Source: Demequina globuliformis
GTDB taxonomy: Bacteria > Actinomycetota > Actinomycetes > Actinomycetales > Demequinaceae
Direction: 5' to 3'
Assembly: GCF_000975155.1 (NCBI RefSeq)
Contig: NZ_BBRG01000001.1
Coordinates: 940,240 to 1,004,239, forward strand
Length of the DNA: 64,000 nucleotides
The translations under genes were made by a program, and so were the position numbers. Under the pieces are notes generated by a model. The model saw only the letters and a list, made by a program, of their open reading frames with translations, was not told the origin of the DNA and did not search any database. Shown here piece by piece: positions 44,489 through 52,787 of the stretch. Every line of letters begins with the position of its first letter. Positions within the stretch are counted from its first letter, which is position 1.

Positions 44489-46255
44489 ATGACCGATGGC
44501 TCGTTCACTCTTGTCCCCGCACCCATGCACGCCACTGCCAACGACGGCACGTGGGCGCCCTCCCAGCCCGTCACCGTACGCACGTGCGAGGCCTTCCTGC
44601 CCGCCGCGCGCAGGTGGGCACGCGACACCCTCGCAGCATTCGACCTCGATGTCGCCGTCACCACCTCCAGCGGCGACGCGGACGTCACCTTCGACATTGA
44701 CCCGGACCACCGCCCGGGCGGCTACGCCTTGACGGTGACCCCAGACGCCGTCTCCGTGAGCGCGGCCGACCTTGCTGGCGCCCACCACGCCGCGCAGACG
44801 CTGCGCCAGCTCGCCGGGCCGCAAGCCTTCCGCGCCCACGCCGCTCCGTCCACCTCTCTCACGGTCCCGTGCGCGACCATCCACGATCACCCTCGGTTCG
44901 GCTGGCGCGGCATTCACCTCGATGTGGCGCGCCACTTTGTGCCCAAGCACGAGGTCATGCGGTTCATCGACCATGCGGCCGCGCACCACCTCAACGTCTT
45001 CCACTTCCACCTCACGGATGACCAGGGCTGGCGCATGCCCATCGACCGCTACCCGGAGCTCACCACCGTGGGCGCATGGCGCACGCACAGCCAAGTCGGC
45101 AACTCCCGCCCGCCTGTGTTTGACGACCGCCCCCACGGCGGCCGCTACTCGAAGGACGACCTGCGCGAGATCGTGGCGCACGCGCGCAGCCGCGGTGTGA
45201 TGGTCATGCCAGAGATCGACGTGCCTGGGCACGTCGACGCGGCCGTCACTGCGTACCCCCAGTTGAGTTCCGTCGGGGACCCCACAACGGTGTTGCCCAC
45301 GTGGGGATTCGGGCGCGATGTCCTCAACCCCTCGCACGAGAACGTCGAGTTCTTCACCCACATCCTCGACGAGGTCATGGAGATCTTCGACGCACCTTTC
45401 ATTGGCATAGGCGGCGACGAGGTGCCCACCAATCCGTGGCGCCAGAACCCCCAGATCGTCGCTCATGCTCAGAGCCTTGGACTCAGCGATGTGGGCGAAC
45501 TGCACGGCTGGTTCCTCGCCCAGCTTGCTGACCACCTGCAGGAGCACGGGCGCCGTGCGGTGGTGTGGGATGAGGGACTGTCGGCTCTACTACCGCGCTC
45601 CGCTGCAGTCACCTCGTGGCGCGGCATCGAGGCCGGCGCGATTGCCCTCAAGAGCGGGCACGACGCGATCATGGCTCCCGAGCAGGTCGTGTACCTCGAC
45701 CACCGCGCCTCCGACCACCCGGACGAACCCATCCCGGTGGGCTTTGTCCGCACCATCGAGGACGTCCTGGCCTTTGACCCGCTACCGCCAGAGGTCGTGG
45801 CGGCTCACCCCGAGCTTGAGGCCGTGGCGCGGACCGATGTCCTGGCACCGTTCCCTGGAGACCGTCCCGTCGCGGTGGACGGCCAACAGGGCGCCCTGTT
45901 GGGTGCGCAGGCCCAGGTGTGGACGGAGCACCTCGATACGCCCCGCCGCATTGACTACGCCACCTGGCCACGACTGGCAGCCTTTGCAGAGGCCGTGTGG
46001 GCGCCCCACACCGACCGCACTCCGGGCACGAAGGCCTCTGCCGAGTTCATGGACCGCCTTGCCTCCCACCTCGCCAGGCTCGACGCCATGGGCATCGAGT
46101 ACCGACCGCTCGATGGCCCCCACCCGTGGCAGACCCGCCCGGGCATCACCACGATCACGCGCGACCTCGATGCGGAGATGGCTAAGGCAGGTTGGGGAGG
46201 CGCAGGCGGATTGCACGAAGACGGCGACGGCCACGCCTGGACTGCATCCCAGTAA
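44489..46255 (+). CDS. GH20 beta-N-acetylhexosaminidase, no signal peptide
   Basis: A 588-residue enzyme releasing terminal GlcNAc from chitin oligomers or glycans. N-terminal GH20b domain (residues 1-130), then the TIM barrel: FGWRGIHLDVARHFVPKHEV, HHLNVFHFHLTDDQGWRMPI, MPEIDVPGHVDAAV and the catalytic Asp-Glu pair 310-311 in FIGIGGDEVPTNPW (substrate-assisted mechanism). It starts MTDGSFTLVPAPMHA with no hydrophobic N-terminus, so it probably works in the cytosol on imported oligosaccharides. An operator-like palindrome precedes it. GlcNAc made here could serve the UDP-GlcNAc-based pathway at 23-27 kb. Confidence 0.93.
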   Translation: MTDGSFTLVPAPMHATANDGTWAPSQPVTVRTCEAFLPAARRWARDTLAAFDLDVAVTTSSGDADVTFDIDPDHRPGGYALTVTPDAVSVSAADLAGAHHAAQTLRQLAGPQAFRAHAAPSTSLTVPCATIHDHPRFGWRGIHLDVARHFVPKHEVMRFIDHAAAHHLNVFHFHLTDDQGWRMPIDRYPELTTVGAWRTHSQVGNSRPPVFDDRPHGGRYSKDDLREIVAHARSRGVMVMPEIDVPGHVDAAVTAYPQLSSVGDPTTVLPTWGFGRDVLNPSHENVEFFTHILDEVMEIFDAPFIGIGGDEVPTNPWRQNPQIVAHAQSLGLSDVGELHGWFLAQLADHLQEHGRRAVVWDEGLSALLPRSAAVTSWRGIEAGAIALKSGHDAIMAPEQVVYLDHRASDHPDEPIPVGFVRTIEDVLAFDPLPPEVVAAHPELEAVARTDVLAPFPGDRPVAVDGQQGALLGAQAQVWTEHLDTPRRIDYATWPRLAAFAEAVWAPHTDRTPGTKASAEFMDRLASHLARLDAMGIEYRPLDGPHPWQTRPGITTITRDLDAEMAKAGWGGAGGLHEDGDGHAWTASQ

Positions 46256-46330
46256 CGCGGGGGTTTTCCCTACCCTCACTCGGGGGTAGGCACCGCTGTG
46301 AGGGAGCGTGGCGCGCGCTGAGATGGAAGC

Positions 46331-47632
46331 ATGACTACCGCAACCATGAACACCTCAGCCGCGCCGGTGGCGCACCTCCGCACCGAGGGCCCGTATTGGG
46401 CCTTCCTGCTGCAACGCCTGGGACGCGACCTGGGGTATCTCGCGCCGGTGCTCCTCACGGCCACCGCCTCGTTTTCGATCCTGTTCTCCTTGGCGGTCAC
46501 CTCCATCTCGACGCTGATCATCTGGGTGGGCATCCCTCTAGGCGTCGCCACGCTGTGGGCCGCGCGCGGGTTCGCCGTGCTCGAACGCTGGCGTCTCAGC
46601 GCACTCGGAGAAGGGCCGGTCACCGGCACGTATCGCTCCCGTCCCGAGGGCGGCTCGTGGATGCGCCGCGCGTTCGCCGACTTCCGTGACCCGCAGATGT
46701 GGCGCGACCTGCTGCACGGCATCGTGACCTTCCCGCTCGGCGTCGTCACGTGGTCGCTCACTCTCACGTGGGTCGCCACCGCTGTGGGCGGCGTGACGTC
46801 GGGGATCTGGGCACGCTTCCTGCCCGGCGACGACAGCATCCCCGACGTGGCGATCCTCGAATGGCTCAACTCGGTCGCGGGCATGACGACCCTTGGCCTC
46901 CTTTTTCTCGTGACCGCACCGTGGGTGCTCACCGGGCTCGCGCGGCTCCACTTGCTCGTTGGCCAAGCCCTGCTGGGAACCAACGAGAAGCGGGAGCTGC
47001 GCGCCGAGGTGCAACGACTCAAGGACACCTCGCGAGCCGCTGCCTCCGCAGAGTTCACCTCGCTGCAGCGCATCGAGCGGGACCTTCACGACGGTCCGCA
47101 GCAACGGCTCATTCGCCTTCAGATGGACGCCGCCGCCGCCGAGCGCGCGATCGACACGGATCCCCACGCAGCGCGAGAGGCCATCTCCCAGCTACGCATT
47201 CAGTCGGCAGAGGCTCTCGCGGAGCTCCGCGCGCTTACCCGCGGCTTCGCGCCACCCCTGCTGAGCGAGCGAGGCCTTGCGGCAGCCCTGCAGTCCCTGG
47301 CGGACCGCTCCACCGTGCCCGTGCAGGTGGACTGCGACCTCGACCGCCGTCCGCCGGCCGCCGCAGAGACGGCCCTCTACTTCGCCGCCTCTGAAGCCCT
47401 CGCCAACGTAGCCAAGCACTCCCAGGCCACCCGGGCATCGGCCCGCATCACCACCACCGGCACCACCCTCACGCTGACCGTCGCCGACGACGGGATCGGC
47501 GGAGCCACCACCGCCAAGGGAACGGGACTACGCGGACTCGAGGAGCGTCTGTACGGGGCCGGCGGTACTCTCACCGTGACCGACGGACCCCAGGGCGGGA
47601 CCGTCCTGACCGCGGAGGTGCCGTGCGAATAG
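46331..47632 (+). CDS. Sensor histidine kinase with N-terminal sensor domain (HisKA_3)
   Basis: A 433-residue kinase. Residues 20-220 hold a Streptomyces-type sensor domain with four membrane helices in two pairs (APVLLTATASFSILFSLAV; IVTFPLGVVTWSLTLTWVAT), like the PspC/DUF1707-linked kinases. The phospho-helix is SLQRIERDLHDGPQQRLIRL with His about 253; ATPase motifs SEALANVAKHSQATRA and VADDGIGGATTAKGTGLRGL. The stop overlaps the regulator gene by about 10 nt. A word copy at 47444-47453 reads Ala-Ser-Ala. Confidence 0.92.
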   Translation: MTTATMNTSAAPVAHLRTEGPYWAFLLQRLGRDLGYLAPVLLTATASFSILFSLAVTSISTLIIWVGIPLGVATLWAARGFAVLERWRLSALGEGPVTGTYRSRPEGGSWMRRAFADFRDPQMWRDLLHGIVTFPLGVVTWSLTLTWVATAVGGVTSGIWARFLPGDDSIPDVAILEWLNSVAGMTTLGLLFLVTAPWVLTGLARLHLLVGQALLGTNEKRELRAEVQRLKDTSRAAASAEFTSLQRIERDLHDGPQQRLIRLQMDAAAAERAIDTDPHAAREAISQLRIQSAEALAELRALTRGFAPPLLSERGLAAALQSLADRSTVPVQVDCDLDRRPPAAAETALYFAASEALANVAKHSQATRASARITTTGTTLTLTVADDGIGGATTAKGTGLRGLEERLYGAGGTLTVTDGPQGGTVLTAEVPCE

Positions 47633-48279
47633 TCCTGGCAGAGGACTCGGCGCTGCTGCGCGAGGGCCTGGTGCGCCTGCTCGATGAGCTGGGCCACGAG
47701 GTCCTCGCGGCTGTCGCCACCGCCACGGAACTCGCTCACGTAGTCCGGCACAGCGACACGGTTGACCTGGTGGTGTCCGACATCCGGATGCCGCCGCACG
47801 GCACCGACGATGGCCTGCGCGCCTGCCTCGCGCTGCGCGGCGACCGCCCGGGATTGCCATGCCTGTTGGTGTCCCAGCACACGGAGCGTGCCTACGCCGA
47901 GGAACTGCTCGCCAGCGGCGCCGGAGGCGTGGGGTACCTGCTCAAGGACCGGGTCACGGACATCGACGCCTTCGAACGCGCGATGGTGACGGTCGCGCAA
48001 GGCGGCACCGTGCTCGACCCCGAACTGGCCGCAAGCCTGGTGGCCCAGGCCCGCGACCCCTGGGAAGACCTGACCCCACGGGAAAAACAAGTTCTCACCC
48101 TGATGGCGGAGGGCCGCTCCAACGCCGGCATCCAGGACGCGCTTGTCCTCAGCGCGGGCGCCGTCGAGAAACACGTGGGTGCGATCTTCGCGAAACTAGG
48201 CCTTGCACCCGCCAGTGACGACCACCGTCGCGTGCTTGCCGTGGTGAAGTACCTGTCGACGCAGCGCCCCCGGGGCTAG
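47623..48279 (+). CDS. LuxR-family response regulator
   Basis: A 218-residue regulator. Receiver: MRIVLAEDSALLREGLVRLL, Asp about 53 in LVVSDIRMPPHGTDDG, Lys in GYLLKDRV. LuxR HTH: LTPREKQVLTLMAEGRSNAG, ALVLSAGAVEKHVGAIFAKL. It overlaps the kinase end by 10 nt with a GTG start. It is followed after 10 bp by the antiporter gene, which may be its target or operon member. Confidence 0.92.
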   Translation: MRIVLAEDSALLREGLVRLLDELGHEVLAAVATATELAHVVRHSDTVDLVVSDIRMPPHGTDDGLRACLALRGDRPGLPCLLVSQHTERAYAEELLASGAGGVGYLLKDRVTDIDAFERAMVTVAQGGTVLDPELAASLVAQARDPWEDLTPREKQVLTLMAEGRSNAGIQDALVLSAGAVEKHVGAIFAKLGLAPASDDHRRVLAVVKYLSTQRPRG

Positions 48280-48289
48280 GCTCCCCGGT

Positions 48290-50215
48290 ATGACATACGC
48301 CGCGACCCTGGTCGTGATCCTCGCCGCGGGGCTGCTCGCGCAGCTCATCGCCGCCCGTGCCCGCATCCCCGCCATCATCGTGCTCATCGCGGCCGGCTTG
48401 ATCCTTGGCCCCATCACCGGCTTTATCGCAGTGCCCGGCGGCAACGAGGAGGTGGCTGCGCTCATCAGCCTGGGTGTCGCCGTGGTGCTCTTCGAGGGCG
48501 CCATGGACCTGCGGTTCGGCGAGGTGGAACGCGTGGGCAAGGGGATTCGGCGCCTCACGCTGTTTGGCCCTCCCATCGCAATGTCGCTCACCGCGCTCGC
48601 CGCGTTCTACGTGGGTGGCCTCGAGTGGCCGGTCGCATGGGTCCTAGGCGCGCTGCTGGTCGTCACTGGCCCCACCGTCATCATCCCCCTGCTGCGCCAG
48701 GCACGCCTCAACAAGGAGTCGGCCTCCTTGCTGAAGTGGGAGGGCATCATCAATGACCCCATCGGCGTGCTGCTGGCATTGCTCACCCTGCAGTACTTCC
48801 TCATTGCGGACGCGGACGTCGACCCCGACCTCGAGGCCGTGGCGCAGGCGCTCGGAGTGGCGTCCGTTGTCGTCACCCTGGTGGGTGCCGTGATCGCGGC
48901 GCTGGTGCTCGGCACGGTCGCCGGCTACGGCATTGGCCTGGTGTTCCGCCGGGGCTGGCTGCCAGGGCACCTGAAGTCGCCGCTGCTGCTCGTCATGGTG
49001 CTGGTCGTGTACACGCTGTCCGACATCGTCGTACACGAGTCCGGCCTGCTCGCCGTGACCATCATGGGCATCATCTTGGGCAACATGAACCTCGCCGAGC
49101 GAGACCAGCTGCTGGACTTCAAGGAGGGGCTGTCGGTCGTCATCCTGTCCGCGCTGTTCATCATCATTCCGGCTCAGCTGGAACTGGACCAGCTGACGCT
49201 GATCGACTGGCGGATCATCGCTTCTGTGGTGGTGTTGATGTTCGTGGTGCGGCCGCTGACCATCGCGCTCGTCACCATCAAGTCGCCGATCCGCTGGCAG
49301 GACCGCGTGCTGCTGGGATGGATTGCGCCGCGCGGCATTGTCGCGGCCGCGACCGCGGGTGTCTTTGGCCCCGAACTTATCGACGCCGGCTACGAGGACG
49401 GCGCGGTGTTCCTGCCCACGGTGTTCCTCGTCATCATCGTCACCGTCACCGCGCACGGCTTCTCCTTGGGATGGGTCGCGCGGAAGTTGGGCCTGTCTGC
49501 AGGTCCCTCCAACGGCTTGCTCCTCGTGGGCGCGTCACCGTTCGCGGTGTCGCTCGCATCGGCGCTCGCGCGCCTCAAGGTGCCCGTCATGGTCGCCGAC
49601 GCCTCGTACCAGCGCCTCCAGCCGCTGCGCATGCAGTCCGTGCCTGTGTACTTTGGCGAGGTCCTGTCGGAGGACGCCGAGCGCAAGACCGGCGAGGCCA
49701 GCCTCAGCTACCTGCTGTGCGCGTCAGACAACGACTACTACAACGCCCTGGTCAGCCGCTCACTTGGACCCGAGTTCGGCTACCACCGCACCTTCCAGTT
49801 GCCCCCACCCAAGGAGAACCAGGCGGAAGCGAAGCGCCTGACGTTCCAGCGGCGCGGCTCGTACGCATTCGACGGCGAGTGGGACTACTTCGAACTCAAC
49901 GACGCCATCGCGGCCGGTTGGTCCATCCACACCACCAAACTCACGGGCGACTTTGGCTGGGACGCGTGGCGCAGCCGTCAGGACGAACGCTCCGTGGAGT
50001 GGGTGCTCGTGGGAGATGTGTCCTCCGAGCATGGCTTCCGGCTGTTCTCGACAGATCAAGCCTTCACGCCCATGGCGGGATCCACGATTGTCTACTTCGC
50101 ACCCGACCACTCCAAACGCGAGCGCGCGGCCGAGCGCGCGGCAACGGGCGCCACTCCCGCTGTGAAGCGGGCCGATGCCGGGACGGCTCCGAGCGCGAAC
50201 TCGGCTCGAGAGTAG
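48290..50215 (+). CDS. CPA-type cation/proton antiporter with TrkA-N (RCK) C-terminal domain
   Basis: A 641-residue protein. Twelve membrane helices fill residues 1-400 (LIAARARIPAIIVLIAAGLI, LLVVTGPTVIIPLLRQ, EGIINDPIGVLLALLTLQYF with the Asn-Asp pair of the ion site). A cytosolic NAD-binding-like domain (GLLLVGASPFAVSLASALAR, VMVADASYQRLQPLRM) and a further 150 residues follow. It exchanges Na+ or K+ for H+, regulated by the RCK-like tail. The last 30 residues are charged. It may belong to the upstream two-component operon (10-bp gap). Confidence 0.9.
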   Translation: MTYAATLVVILAAGLLAQLIAARARIPAIIVLIAAGLILGPITGFIAVPGGNEEVAALISLGVAVVLFEGAMDLRFGEVERVGKGIRRLTLFGPPIAMSLTALAAFYVGGLEWPVAWVLGALLVVTGPTVIIPLLRQARLNKESASLLKWEGIINDPIGVLLALLTLQYFLIADADVDPDLEAVAQALGVASVVVTLVGAVIAALVLGTVAGYGIGLVFRRGWLPGHLKSPLLLVMVLVVYTLSDIVVHESGLLAVTIMGIILGNMNLAERDQLLDFKEGLSVVILSALFIIIPAQLELDQLTLIDWRIIASVVVLMFVVRPLTIALVTIKSPIRWQDRVLLGWIAPRGIVAAATAGVFGPELIDAGYEDGAVFLPTVFLVIIVTVTAHGFSLGWVARKLGLSAGPSNGLLLVGASPFAVSLASALARLKVPVMVADASYQRLQPLRMQSVPVYFGEVLSEDAERKTGEASLSYLLCASDNDYYNALVSRSLGPEFGYHRTFQLPPPKENQAEAKRLTFQRRGSYAFDGEWDYFELNDAIAAGWSIHTTKLTGDFGWDAWRSRQDERSVEWVLVGDVSSEHGFRLFSTDQAFTPMAGSTIVYFAPDHSKRERAAERAATGATPAVKRADAGTAPSANSARE

Positions 50216-50280
50216 GGTCACCCCAGGCGCACAGTCACCCCAGGGGTCTCGTCACGCCAGCATCGGCCCACCGAAAACTG

Positions 50281-50335
50281 ACGGCCAGGGGCCGCAATCC
50301 AGCCAAACCCCGCCGAGTATGTTCGGCCAGGGGAA
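50281..50335. repeat. Direct repeat family C, copy 1
   Basis: A 55-bp segment that starts ACGGCCAGGGGCCGC and ends TCGGCCAGGGGAA. It holds a CGGCC-AGG-GGCCG palindrome and a second imperfect hairpin. It lies between the antiporter stop and the convergent MFS stop (2 bp before it). Copy 2 with the same orientation and length is at 52044-52098, about 85% identical. Confidence 0.8.
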
Positions 50336-50336
50336 A

Positions 50337-52010
50337 CTAGGAGCGTCGCGCCGCCTTGCGCACCAGCAGCGATCCGCCAAGGCCAACCGCGAGGAAGCCG
50401 GCAGCAACCACAAGCGACGTGCGCGTGGCGTCGGCGAATCCGTCCTCGAGGTGCTCGATCACGTCCGGAGTTTGCTCCCCGAGCGGACTGTCAGTTCCAA
50501 GAGCACGGCCTTGGCTGATGACAGAGCCGGCCGAGTCTGCCGTGGCATCGGTCAGCTGGTCCACCTGCGCCTGCGGCAAGTCCAGCGGCTCCAGGGACTG
50601 GGGCACCGTTGTGGACAGCGCCGCGGCAAGCGCCGCTCCGACCACCGCCGTGCCGAGGGCCGACCCCACCTGGCGCGCCGTGGACTGGGCGGCGGAGCCC
50701 TCGCCTGACTGTTCTGGCGGCACCTGACTGAGCGTGGTGCTCGTCAGCTGAGCGGAGGCAAATCCCAAACCAGCGCCGTAGACCACCAACACCGCCCCGA
50801 GCAGCCATGGGCTTACGCCAGCGGTGGCGACCCACGCGACCAGGAGTACGCCGATGACTTCGAGCGACAGTCCCAGAACAACCACCTGCGGCGCCCCGAA
50901 ACGCGCCGCGACATGCCGTGCGGACGCGCCCGCAAAGAACGCGCCGAGCGCCATCGCCGCGAGCACATATCCGGCGCCCATGGTGGACAGTGCCAGGACA
51001 TTCACGAGGAACAGCGGCAACACAAAGATGATGCCGAACTCGCCCACGGCGACGGTCATGGCCGTGAGGTTGCCCCACCGGAAGGTCGGCAGCCGGAACA
51101 ACGTGAGGTCAAGCAGCGCGAGGCGCTGGGCTCGTGCTTGGCGCTTCTCATTGGCGACAAACAGCACCAGCAGCAGCGCACCCAGGACAAGCGCCACGGG
51201 CACAATCGAGACCGGGGCGGTGGCCGGCCACGTGACCGGCCCTAGGTCAAGGTCTGCGGCCGGCGTCCACCAGCCAAAGGTTTGCCCCTCGATCAGCGCA
51301 AAGACGATGGCGCCAAACCCAAGCGCGGAAGTAATCAGGCCAGCGAGGTCCCAGCCGGGCCGCATCGTCGCGACCTTGGTCTCTGGCACCCACAAGAGAG
51401 TGCCGACAATCACGAGCGCACCAATGGGCAGGTTCACGAGGAAGATCCACGGCCACGTGAAGGACGTCGTCAACCATCCGCCTGCGAGCGGCCCCAGCGC
51501 CGCGGCACCGGAGATCACGGCTCCCCAGATGCCGAACGCGGCCGCCCGGTCCTTGCCGCGGAACGTTGCGTTGACGGTCGACAGGGTTCCCGGAAGGATC
51601 GCGGTCGCACCGAGGCCCTGGACCAGGCGCCCAGCGATGAGGTTGCCGGCGCTTTCCGCGCTGGCCGCCATGAGTGAACCCGCGAGGAACAGCACGATTC
51701 CCGCTACCAGCACGCGGCGGCGCCCGAGGCGGTCGCCCAAGGAGCCGGCGGTCAGCAGGAACGCGGCAAGCACCACCGCGTAGGACGCGGACACCCATTG
51801 GGCGTCCGACAGGTCGAGCCCTAGGTCTTGGACGATGTCGGGGATCGCCACCGCGACGATGGTGCCGTCAATCACCACCAGGGACAGGGCGAGCGCAAGG
51901 ACAAAAAGCGAACGCCAGCGGTTCGCGTGGGCGCGCTCGTCGACCGCGGGCTCGGCTGGCCCGGCAGCGGCATCGTCGGGTCCGGGGGTCTGGGGGGTGT
52001 CAGCGCTCAC
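50337..52010 (-). CDS. MFS efflux pump, DHA2 type
   Basis: A 557-residue, 14-helix transporter: LVVIDGTIVAVAIPDIVQDL, motif A LLTAGSLGDRLGRRRVLVAG, motif C-type GLGATAILPGTLSTVNA. Residues 490-520 hold a short cytosolic segment with charged residues, then a last helix and KAARRS. It exports drugs or metabolites. The gene is exactly bracketed by two 55-bp direct repeats (family C). No regulator is adjacent. Confidence 0.92.
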   Translation of the reverse strand: MSADTPQTPGPDDAAAGPAEPAVDERAHANRWRSLFVLALALSLVVIDGTIVAVAIPDIVQDLGLDLSDAQWVSASYAVVLAAFLLTAGSLGDRLGRRRVLVAGIVLFLAGSLMAASAESAGNLIAGRLVQGLGATAILPGTLSTVNATFRGKDRAAAFGIWGAVISGAAALGPLAGGWLTTSFTWPWIFLVNLPIGALVIVGTLLWVPETKVATMRPGWDLAGLITSALGFGAIVFALIEGQTFGWWTPAADLDLGPVTWPATAPVSIVPVALVLGALLLVLFVANEKRQARAQRLALLDLTLFRLPTFRWGNLTAMTVAVGEFGIIFVLPLFLVNVLALSTMGAGYVLAAMALGAFFAGASARHVAARFGAPQVVVLGLSLEVIGVLLVAWVATAGVSPWLLGAVLVVYGAGLGFASAQLTSTTLSQVPPEQSGEGSAAQSTARQVGSALGTAVVGAALAAALSTTVPQSLEPLDLPQAQVDQLTDATADSAGSVISQGRALGTDSPLGEQTPDVIEHLEDGFADATRTSLVVAAGFLAVGLGGSLLVRKAARRS

Positions 52011-52043
52011 GCACCGAACCTAGCCGACACACACCGGAATTGG

Positions 52044-52098
52044 ACGGCCAGGGGCCGCCAACGCTCCAAACCCCGCCGAGTATGTACGGCCAGGGGAA
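52044..52098. repeat. Direct repeat family C, copy 2
   Basis: A 55-bp copy of the segment at 50281-50335, in the same orientation, 34 bp upstream of the MFS start and just after the DsbA-like gene stop (52105). Differences cluster in an 8-bp internal stretch and near the second hairpin arm. Confidence 0.8.
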
Positions 52099-52104
52099 GT
52101 GGGG

Positions 52105-52746
52105 TTAGCCCTGGGCGGCCTGGCTCAGCAGGTCCATGTACTGCTCGGTGGCGGCGGCCCCGGGAATGGCGAAGCGCTCTCCCACCACGGTGAACGGCAC
52201 GCCCGTCGCGCCCAACTGCCCCGCCTGCTCCTGGTCCGCCTGAACCACGTCGGCGAAGTCATCGCCCGCCAGCACCGCGAGCGCAGCGTCGCGGTCCATA
52301 CCGGCCTGGGCCGCGGCATCGGCCAAGTCCGAGTGGCTCGCCAAGTCGAGCGCGCCGGAGAAGTGACCCAACTGAATGGCGTGGCGTACCACCAGGCCCA
52401 GGTCCTCCGCGGCGGCCACCAAGCGGTGAGCATCGGCGGTGTTGGATACCGAGCGCTCCTCGGCGAACGGCAAGCCCAACTCTTCCGCCATGCCTGCAAG
52501 CTGCTCGTGCTGCTGGTGAAGCTGCTCGGGGCTCGCGCCAAACTTCTTGCCCAAATAATCCTGCACGGACTCCGTGGTGGTGCGGTTGGGGTCGAGCTGG
52601 AAGGCGTGGGGGATGATCACGACGGGGGCGCTGATCGACTCGGCTGCCGTCACCAGGCGGGCCTCGCCGATGTAGCAGTACGGGCACACGATGTCTGCCC
52701 AGGCGTCGACGCGGACGGCGGTCATGGTCTGGTCTGTTTCAGTCAC
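52105..52746 (-). CDS. DsbA-family (FrnE-like) oxidoreductase
   Basis: A 213-residue thioredoxin-fold protein with a helical insert. The active site is ADIVCPYCYIGEARL (C-P-Y-C). Further blocks are IPHAFQLDPNRTT, HRLVAAAEDLGLVVRHAIQL and GATGVPFTVVGERFAIPGAA with the cis-Pro of GVPFT. FrnE-type proteins are cytosolic; no signal peptide is seen. The start may be GTG 52746 or the ATG seven codons in (52725). It is 41 bp from the GMC oxidoreductase gene, so cotranscription is possible. Confidence 0.88.
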   Translation of the reverse strand: MTETDQTMTAVRVDAWADIVCPYCYIGEARLVTAAESISAPVVIIPHAFQLDPNRTTTESVQDYLGKKFGASPEQLHQQHEQLAGMAEELGLPFAEERSVSNTADAHRLVAAAEDLGLVVRHAIQLGHFSGALDLASHSDLADAAAQAGMDRDAALAVLAGDDFADVVQADQEQAGQLGATGVPFTVVGERFAIPGAAATEQYMDLLSQAAQG

Positions 52747-52787
52747 GGTGAGTCCAACGAGTGGTCGCTGCCGGGGATTCCCTCGAC

